A stretch of DNA of 64,000 nt from Harryflintia acetispora. Lineage in GTDB: Bacteria > Bacillota > Clostridia > Oscillospirales > Ruminococcaceae. Position 1 is the stretch's first letter. Each line of letters starts with the position of its first letter. The stretch spans positions 174,501 through 238,500 of the forward strand of contig SLUK01000003.1 in assembly GCA_004340125.1 (NCBI GenBank). Reading direction: 5' to 3'. A program made the translations under genes and the position numbers. The notes beneath the pieces are model-generated. The model ran no database searches and was not told the DNA's origin. It was given only the letters and a program-made list of their open reading frames with translations. Shown piece after piece: positions 59,179 through 64,000 of this stretch.

Positions 59179-59235
59179 ATCATCACCTTCTTTATAAAAG
59201 GCGGGGCGGCGTGCGCCGCCCCGCCGGGCTTCGTG

Positions 59236-60570
59236 CTATCTCATCGCGTCGAACTCGTCGTCCAGCCATTTGAGCGCGTTTTCATAGTCCTTGCGCTGCT
59301 CGGGCGGGAGGGCGACATAGGAGCGGAACACGGTCCTGGCCTTGGTCAGGGCCGGGCCCTCGAACTGGACCGCGTCCTTGGCGTAGTAGCGCTGTCCCTT
59401 GTCGACCAGGGCGAGCATCTCCTGGACCATCGGGTCGGCGTCGTCCATGGTCAGGCCCTTGATCGAGGAGATGGTTTTGGATTTCTCCAGCCAGGCCTTT
59501 GCGCCCTCCTCGCTGGTTAAAAAGTCCATGTAGGCGAGCGCGCCCTCGAGGTTCTTGGCCTTGGCGGAGATCATGAAGCCGTCGTCGTTGGCGAGGATGA
59601 CGCCGTTCTTCTCGGCCTCCTCGAACACGCAGACCGGGATGAAGCCGAACTCGCCGTCGGGGGCGGCGGTGCGGATGTCGCCCACCGACCAGCTGCCCGA
59701 GGCGAGCATGCCCAGCGTCCCGTTGGCCAGCTGGATCACCCGCTCGGAACGGTCGACGCTCAGCTCATTGGCGTCCATGAAATCGAGCTCGATCTCATTC
59801 CAGACCTTGAGCCCCTCGAGGTAGGCCTTGGAATCGGCGAACTTGGCTTCCCCGTCCATGATCTTGCGGTTGATGTCGTTTTCGCCCATCGTCTGCCACA
59901 GCGGATGGCAGACCCACTGCACGTTGTCCAACACCACGTTGCCCTGCATATAGCCGCCGCTGATCGGGATAATCCCGGCGGCCTGCAGCTTCTCACAGGC
60001 TGCTTTAAACTCGCTGCGGGTGGTCGGCGCCTTGATCCCCTGCTCCTCAAAAACCTTCTTGTTGTAATAGACCCCGCCGATACTGGTGCTGGTCGGGATC
60101 GCCCAGATATGCCCGTCCTTGGTTTCGGGCTCCAGGGTGGCCTCGTTGATCCGGCTGGTGAAGGGCTGGTCTTCCAGGGGAAGGATTTCACCCTTGTCGA
60201 CCAGCTCGGAGAAGTCGGTCAGGATCCCCATGAACACATCGTACGGGTCGCCCGCCGCCACGCGGGTGCGGATCTGGTCGAGGAAGGTGTCCGAGCTGGT
60301 ATGGGCCGCTTCGACCTTGTACTGCGGATACTTCGCTTCAAACTTTTCGATCACCGCGGTGACGCCGTTGACCTTGGTCTCCTCGTTGAAGTGGTCGATG
60401 TATTCGATCACCGTCTGCTCGCCCGGGGCGGGCGCCCCGGAGGAGGGGGCGGCTTCAGAGGAGGCGGGTGTCTGGGACTCTGCGGGGGCTTCGCTCTGGC
60501 CGCCGGAGCAGCCCGCAAAAGAGGCGAGGACCATCCCTGCGATCAGCAGGAAGGAAAGTGTCTTTTTCAT
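59236..60570 (-). CDS. carbohydrate ABC transporter substrate-binding lipoprotein (family 1)
   Basis: A 444-residue lipoprotein. The signal ends LASFAGC, followed by an Ala/Pro/Ser linker. The mature part has NGVTAVIEKFEAKYPQYKVEA, AGDPYDVFMGILTDFSEL and GVYYNKKVFEEQGIKAPTTRSEFK, as expected for family 1. It is in the operon headed by an aldehyde dehydrogenase with AACGTT operators, so its ligand is probably the sugar degraded by the LacI regulon. Confidence 0.9.
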   Translation of the reverse strand: MKKTLSFLLIAGMVLASFAGCSGGQSEAPAESQTPASSEAAPSSGAPAPGEQTVIEYIDHFNEETKVNGVTAVIEKFEAKYPQYKVEAAHTSSDTFLDQIRTRVAAGDPYDVFMGILTDFSELVDKGEILPLEDQPFTSRINEATLEPETKDGHIWAIPTSTSIGGVYYNKKVFEEQGIKAPTTRSEFKAACEKLQAAGIIPISGGYMQGNVVLDNVQWVCHPLWQTMGENDINRKIMDGEAKFADSKAYLEGLKVWNEIELDFMDANELSVDRSERVIQLANGTLGMLASGSWSVGDIRTAAPDGEFGFIPVCVFEEAEKNGVILANDDGFMISAKAKNLEGALAYMDFLTSEEGAKAWLEKSKTISSIKGLTMDDADPMVQEMLALVDKGQRYYAKDAVQFEGPALTKARTVFRSYVALPPEQRKDYENALKWLDDEFDAMR

Positions 60571-60624
60571 CGTTTGAATGCACTCCTTTTTGTTGTCTTA
60601 AAGGTTTGGCCGTTTGATTTTTGG

Positions 60625-62055
60625 TCAGGGGATCATGGCGATCCGGCGCAGCTCGTAGTATTCGTCGAGGCTCCAGGCGGAGGAATCGCACCCGATCCCG
60701 GACTGCTTGACCCCCACATGGGGCAGCTGCGGGCCGCCGCCCGCGTCGTTGACAAAGACCTCGCCGAACTCCAGCGCCTCAAAGGCCTGTGAGAGCTTGC
60801 GCGCATCGTGCCCAAAGAGATAGGAGGCCAGGCCGTATTCGGTGTCCACCGCCAGGCGCAGCACCTCGCTGAGGTCCCGGTAGGGGCGCAGCGCGATGAT
60901 CGGCCCGAAGATCTCCTCCCGGGAGACGCGCATATCCTCGGTGACGTCCGCCAGCAGGGCGGGGGTGATCCAGTTGCCCTGCTCGTATCCGGCGGGGGTT
61001 TCGCCGCCGCAGAGGAGCCTGGCGCCGCGCTGCTTGGCGTCCGCGAGCAGCTCAAACATCCGGTCGCGGGCGGCCCGTGTGATCATCGGGCCCATGGTGT
61101 TGCCCTCCTCGCGGTGTTTGCCGAGTTTGACCTGCCGCAGGTTTTCGAGCACCAGTCCGGTCATCCTTTCATAGATGCTCTCGTGGATATAGATGCGGTT
61201 ATAGTCGGTGCACATCTGCCCGGAATTCGAGGTCTTCTTGTCGACGATCGACTTGGCCGCGAGCGCGAGGTCGGCGTCCTCCATCACTATACACGGCGCA
61301 TTGCCGCCGAGCTCGAGCGAGTAGCGCTTGATCGAGGTCGCGCCCTGGGCCATCACCATCCGCCCGGAACGGGACGAGCCGATCAGGGTGATCATCTTGG
61401 GGATGGTGCTCGAGTTGAGCGCCGGCCCCAGCTCCTCGACCGGGCCCGCCAGGATGTTGAGCACTCCCGCCGGCAGCCCGATCCGATGTGCGATTTCGCC
61501 CATATACAGGGTGGCCAGCGGCGCGTCGGAGGAGGGCTTGAGCACGCAGGTGCAGCCCGAAGCGATTGTCGGGCCGATTTTGAAGCCCGCGTTGCCCAGC
61601 GGGTAGTTCCAGGCCAGGTGCCCCACGATCACGCCCAGCGGGCGTTTCTCCACGATGTGGTAGGTGTTCCCGTAGGGGCGGTTGTAGCAGGGGAGGGAGG
61701 TGCCGTAGACCCGGCGCACCTCCTCGGCATAAAACTGCAGGCAGTCGGTGCACCAGTCGAAATCCTCCACCGCCACCCGGAAGGGCTTTCCGGTCTCGCG
61801 GGAGAGGAGGTCGCAGATGAAGTCCTTTTCCGCCAGCAGGGCGTTGCGGAATTTGTGCAGCCAGGCCACCCGTTCGTCCATGGTGGTTTTTGACCAGGAT
61901 GAAAAGGCGCGCTGCGCGGCCAGGAGGGCCGCCTCGGCCTGCTGCGCGGTGGCCGCGCCGATCGTGGCGATCTCCTCCCCGGTGGCCGGGTCACACACCC
62001 CGAAGGGTTCGCCGAGGCCGTCCACCAGCATACCGTCTATGTACTGTTTGACCAT
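60625..62055 (-). CDS. NAD(P)-dependent aldehyde dehydrogenase
   Basis: A 476-residue enzyme of the ALDH superfamily. Catalytic Cys282 (NSGQMC), Glu248 in YSLELGGNAP and Asn in AWNYPLGN (about 150) are intact. The nucleotide loop is in LIGSSRSGRMV, and EIFGPIIALRPYRD is the usual late motif. It would oxidise an aldehyde such as lactaldehyde or glycolaldehyde released by the aldolases of this regulon to the acid; this is inference. First gene of the operon; a promoter with two AACGTT operators lies 84 bp upstream. Confidence 0.9.
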   Translation of the reverse strand: MVKQYIDGMLVDGLGEPFGVCDPATGEEIATIGAATAQQAEAALLAAQRAFSSWSKTTMDERVAWLHKFRNALLAEKDFICDLLSRETGKPFRVAVEDFDWCTDCLQFYAEEVRRVYGTSLPCYNRPYGNTYHIVEKRPLGVIVGHLAWNYPLGNAGFKIGPTIASGCTCVLKPSSDAPLATLYMGEIAHRIGLPAGVLNILAGPVEELGPALNSSTIPKMITLIGSSRSGRMVMAQGATSIKRYSLELGGNAPCIVMEDADLALAAKSIVDKKTSNSGQMCTDYNRIYIHESIYERMTGLVLENLRQVKLGKHREEGNTMGPMITRAARDRMFELLADAKQRGARLLCGGETPAGYEQGNWITPALLADVTEDMRVSREEIFGPIIALRPYRDLSEVLRLAVDTEYGLASYLFGHDARKLSQAFEALEFGEVFVNDAGGGPQLPHVGVKQSGIGCDSSAWSLDEYYELRRIAMIP

Positions 62056-62121
62056 CTCTCACGGCTCCTTTGTTTTGCTTCCGCCGCACCGAGGCGCGGG
62101 CGGATATTGATTTTCAGTTGT

Positions 62122-62137
62122 ATATTAACGTTAATAT
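62122..62137 (-). promoter_or_regulatory. AACGTT operator 2 (downstream of -10)
   Basis: A perfect 16-bp palindrome, ATATTAACGTTAATAT, just downstream of the -10 of the aldehyde dehydrogenase promoter. Centre-to-centre distance to operator 3 is 27 bp. Confidence 0.8.
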
Positions 62138-62138
62138 C

Positions 62139-62167
62139 AATATAATCTATATTAACGTTAATGTCAA
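62139..62167 (-). promoter_or_regulatory. promoter of the aldehyde dehydrogenase/importer operon with AACGTT operator 3
   Basis: Minus strand -35 TTGACA (62162-62167), 17-bp spacer, -10 TATATT (62139-62144). ATTAACGTTAAT (62151-62162) lies in the spacer and touches the -35, exactly as at 55402-55430. Confidence 0.85.
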
Positions 62168-62363
62168 GAGAAAAGCGATGTTGAACTATACAAAGATAAC
62201 AAGAAATCTTTGTACATTAGTATGAATTATCCTGTCTTTGCCGAAAGCGCTTCATAAAACCGGGCGGAAGCCCAACCCGTAATTTGGACAAAAACCGGTC
62301 ACGAAGCTGATGGTCATGGGATATGATCCATATTACTGCTTCTCAAAAACAGGGGAAGGGGAC

Positions 62364-62393
62364 AAAAAAGGCCCGAAGCGTACGCTTCGGGCC
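62364..62393 (-). terminator. terminator of the enolase-superfamily gene
   Basis: GGCCCGAAGCGT pairs with its complement (62370-62393, fully palindromic), followed on the minus strand by TTTTTT (62364-62369). Confidence 0.88.
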
Positions 62394-62404
62394 CGTCTCA
62401 TGGC

Positions 62405-63475
62405 TCAGTCCAGACAATATTCTTCCCCGGCCTTGACCACGTCCCAGTCGAGCATTAGCCCCAGTCCCGGCCCTTCCGGGGCATGGACATAGCCCTCGGA
62501 GTCGATGCGGAGTCCCTTCTGCACGCCGACGTCGAAGGCCCCTTCCTTTCCCCGCACCAGCGGCAGCTCGAAGAACTCGCAGTTGGTGATCGAGAGCATG
62601 CAATGCAAATTCGCGGCCTGCGTATAGGCTCCGCCGAACGAGTGCGGTTCAAAATTGAGGCCGTACATTCCGCATAGGGTGGCGAGCTTTCTCATTTCAG
62701 TGATCCCGCCGGTGAAATCGCTGATCGTGCGGAAGATCCGGACCGCACGCCTCTCGAGATAGGTGCGGTAGTTCCCCCGCAGTTCCACTGTCACCGGGAT
62801 GTCCAGCTTTTTTGTCAAATAGGCGTAGCCGTCGATGTCCTCGGCGGGGAGGGGGGCCTCGTACCAGTGGAATCTGAGCTCCTCCAGTACCCGCCCCACC
62901 CGCAGCGCTTCGGGCACGTCCAGGGCGAAGATCGCGTCGTGGATCAGGATCATTTCATCACCGACCGCCTTCCGTACCGCGCGGCAGTCCTCCATGCTGA
63001 AGGGATGGACCTTGCTGGCGCGGTAGCCCCGCTCGCGCAGCTCGACGGCCTGTTCGGCCTTCTCCTCGCGGGACTTGGGCGGCTCGCCGCTGGCGTAGGC
63101 GAGAATCTTATCCCGCGCGCCGCCGAGCAGCTTGTAGAGTGGCAGCCCGGCTTTCTTGCCGGCGATGTCCCATAGGCAGCAATCGATAGCGGCGAAGGCC
63201 GGCCCCTTTTCGGTATACCACATTTTGCCCAGGCGCTGCCAGTGGTGTTCAATGAGCAGCGGGTCCTCCCCGAGCAGGTAGGGGCGCATCTGGCGCAGGG
63301 CTTCGGCCACCGCGCCGGGCCGGGATGAGGGGACTTCGGACCAGATGATGTAATCGCCTTCGATCCCTTCGTCGGTCAGCACCCTTACCAGGGTGTATTC
63401 GATCAGGTTGCGGGGGATGGCCGGTAGCAGAGTGGTTTCCTTGAGGCGGTGGCACTTTATATCGGTAATTTTCAT
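62405..63475 (-). CDS. mandelate racemase/muconate lactonizing enzyme-family dehydratase
   Basis: A 356-residue enzyme of the enolase superfamily. The N-terminal capping domain (1-125) is followed by a TIM barrel with metal ligands Asp180 (LIHDAIF), Glu206 (WYEAPL) and Glu231 (VTVEL). Lys155 lies in SKVH, Asp253 in ISDFTGG and His278 in FEPHSFG. This set fits acid-sugar dehydratases, which remove water from aldonates to give 2-keto-3-deoxy acids. GGAGGT precedes the ATG. The divergent HpcH/HpaI aldolase could cleave its product; the sugar acid is not predictable. Confidence 0.86.
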   Translation of the reverse strand: MKITDIKCHRLKETTLLPAIPRNLIEYTLVRVLTDEGIEGDYIIWSEVPSSRPGAVAEALRQMRPYLLGEDPLLIEHHWQRLGKMWYTEKGPAFAAIDCCLWDIAGKKAGLPLYKLLGGARDKILAYASGEPPKSREEKAEQAVELRERGYRASKVHPFSMEDCRAVRKAVGDEMILIHDAIFALDVPEALRVGRVLEELRFHWYEAPLPAEDIDGYAYLTKKLDIPVTVELRGNYRTYLERRAVRIFRTISDFTGGITEMRKLATLCGMYGLNFEPHSFGGAYTQAANLHCMLSITNCEFFELPLVRGKEGAFDVGVQKGLRIDSEGYVHAPEGPGLGLMLDWDVVKAGEEYCLD

Positions 63476-63492
63476 ATTGGGAATACCTCCAT

Positions 63493-63510
63493 TATATTAA
63501 CGTTAATATA
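63493..63510 (-). promoter_or_regulatory. AACGTT operator 4
   Basis: The 18-bp perfect palindrome TATATTAACGTTAATATA, between the promoter and the ribosome binding site of the enolase-superfamily gene; a bound repressor would act as a roadblock. The 18-mer is identical to operator 5. Confidence 0.85.
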
Positions 63511-63523
63511 CTCTTCTGTTGCT

Positions 63524-63552
63524 ATTATAATGGATAAAATCTATTCTGTAAA
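63524..63552 (-). promoter_or_regulatory. promoter of the enolase-superfamily dehydratase gene
   Basis: Minus strand -35 TTTACA (63547-63552), 17-bp spacer, -10 TATAAT (63524-63529). Confidence 0.75.
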
Positions 63553-63580
63553 GATAAAAAATAAATTTATTGCACCGTGC

Positions 63581-63609
63581 TTGACAAGTTGGGGAGGGGT
63601 GGGTAAGAT
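63581..63609 (+). promoter_or_regulatory. promoter of the HpcH/HpaI aldolase gene
   Basis: A -35 TTGACA (63581-63586), 17-bp G-rich spacer, -10 TAAGAT (63604-63609). Confidence 0.75.
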
Positions 63610-63622
63610 AAAGATGATCAGT

Positions 63623-63640
63623 TATATTAACGTTAATATA
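63623..63640 (+). promoter_or_regulatory. AACGTT operator 5
   Basis: TATATTAACGTTAATATA, a perfect 18-bp palindrome 14 bp after the -10 and 16 bp before the ATG of the aldolase gene. Confidence 0.85.
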
Positions 63641-63656
63641 CTTTGGAGGGGACGAA

Positions 63657-64000
63657 ATGTTCCGAATTGACGAGTTAAAGAAGAAGCTGGAAAACGGTGG
63701 CCTGGCCATCGGGACGCATGTGAAATGGCGGGAGGCGAGCTTCAGCGAGCTGTTCGCGATGGAGGGGTACGACTATATCTGGATCGACGGGGAGCACAGC
63801 ACCCTGACGCTCGACATGGTGGCCGCGCAGGTGCGCGCCGCGCAGGCAAACGGCGCGGCGGCCTTCTACCGCGTGCCCTGGAACGACCCGGTGCTGGTAA
63901 AGCCTGTGCTGGAGATCGGGGTGGACGGGGTGATCTTCCCCTTCATCCGTACGGCGAAGGAGGCGGCGGCCGCGGTGGCGGCCTGCAAATACCCGCCCGA
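63657..64000 (+). CDS. HpcH/HpaI-family aldolase (5' part, cut by window edge)
   Basis: Only the first 114 codons are in the window; the frame is open to the right edge. ATG 63657 has GGAGGGG upstream. The sequence starts MFRIDELKKKLENGGLAIGT and continues with YIWIDGEHSTLTLDMV (the conserved acid/His motif with pyruvate-site Glu and His) and IGVDGVIFPFIRTAKEA, typical of 2-keto-3-deoxy-sugar-acid aldolases such as RhmA. These release pyruvate plus an aldehyde. Divergent from the dehydratase gene with shared AACGTT operators, it likely forms the next step of that pathway. Confidence 0.85.
   Translation, partial: MFRIDELKKKLENGGLAIGTHVKWREASFSELFAMEGYDYIWIDGEHSTLTLDMVAAQVRAAQANGAAAFYRVPWNDPVLVKPVLEIGVDGVIFPFIRTAKEAAAAVAACKYPP

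Larger units (their letters stand above)
62056..62404. other. 349-bp intergenic region with operators and terminator
   Basis: Contains the operator pair and promoter of the aldehyde dehydrogenase operon (62122-62167) and the terminator of the enolase-superfamily gene (62364-62393). Between them (62168-62363) I see no gene. Confidence 0.6.

Noticed and set aside
1..64000. tRNA, rRNA, CRISPR array, integrase, transposase or riboswitch
   Set aside because: I looked for these and found no convincing sequence; a structured-RNA search was not possible here.

Overview
The window is GC-rich (roughly 60%) Gram-positive DNA. Secreted proteins have Sec or lipoprotein signals, ribosome binding sites are strong AGGAGG types, and promoters are sigma-A-like (TTGACA/TATAAT). 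There are many carbohydrate ABC transporters run by YesM/LytS histidine kinases and AraC-type response regulators. This fits a high-GC Clostridia (Bacillota), most likely a gut member of the Oscillospiraceae/Ruminococcaceae group. The placement is inferred from gene style; no rRNA or other marker gene is present. I see no tRNA, rRNA, CRISPR array, prophage or insertion sequence.

Layout. 1-3.7 kb: the end of a large surface protein (Ig-like plus DUF6273) and a NitT/TauT-type ABC importer (binding lipoprotein, permease, ATPase). 3.7-5.7 kb: a GntR/UTRA repressor divergent from an FrlB-like SIS deglycase. 5.8-12.7 kb: leftward genes, namely an esterase / acyltransferase / DUF6320 trio, then GNAT, PHP phosphoesterase, ferredoxin-type aldo/keto reductase and an archaeal-type ornithine cyclodeaminase-like protein. 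13-19 kb: envelope and secreted proteins (a poly-aspartate protein, two secreted transglutaminase-like proteins, an HtrA-type protease and a bactofilin). 18.9-22.9 kb: an Rrf2 unit that begins with a 29-residue membrane peptide, and a VanRS-like two-component system. 23-32 kb: a leftward operon of response regulator, histidine kinase without sensor domain and catalytically dead double ABC ATPase, divergent from an RbsABC-type sugar importer plus a flavin reductase-like gene. 32-34.4 kb: MscL with a zinc ribbon, an M20 amidohydrolase and an MBL hydrolase.

34.8-41.9 kb: a MalEFG-type importer followed by three tandem paralogous amidohydrolases. 42-52.6 kb: a frameshifted AraC regulator divergent from an eight-gene operon (two permeases, Gfo/Idh/MocA oxidoreductase, binding protein, histidine kinase, response regulator, DUF4432, TIM-barrel isomerase). 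52.7-64 kb: a LacI-type regulon. It holds a repressor, an L-fucose isomerase-like enzyme, a class II aldolase, a PfkB kinase, a third MalEFG-type importer with an aldehyde dehydrogenase, an enolase-superfamily dehydratase and an HpcH/HpaI aldolase cut by the window edge. Five copies of the same palindrome (core ATTAACGTTAAT) sit at the promoters of its four enzyme/transport units, so this region reads as one coordinated sugar or sugar-acid pathway.

The best candidate for something undescribed is the 23.0-31.1 kb system. A RbsA-like protein that has lost Walker A, Walker B and H-loop residues in both halves is encoded in one operon with a kinase that has essentially no extracellular part, right beside a complete importer. 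This suggests signalling by transporter state, by analogy with BceS-BceAB. Other points of interest are the tandem amidohydrolase triplet, the AACGTT regulon, the CT-repeat frameshift in a double-HTH AraC regulator, the 29-residue peptide gene, the zinc-ribbon MscL and the 12-Asp secreted protein.
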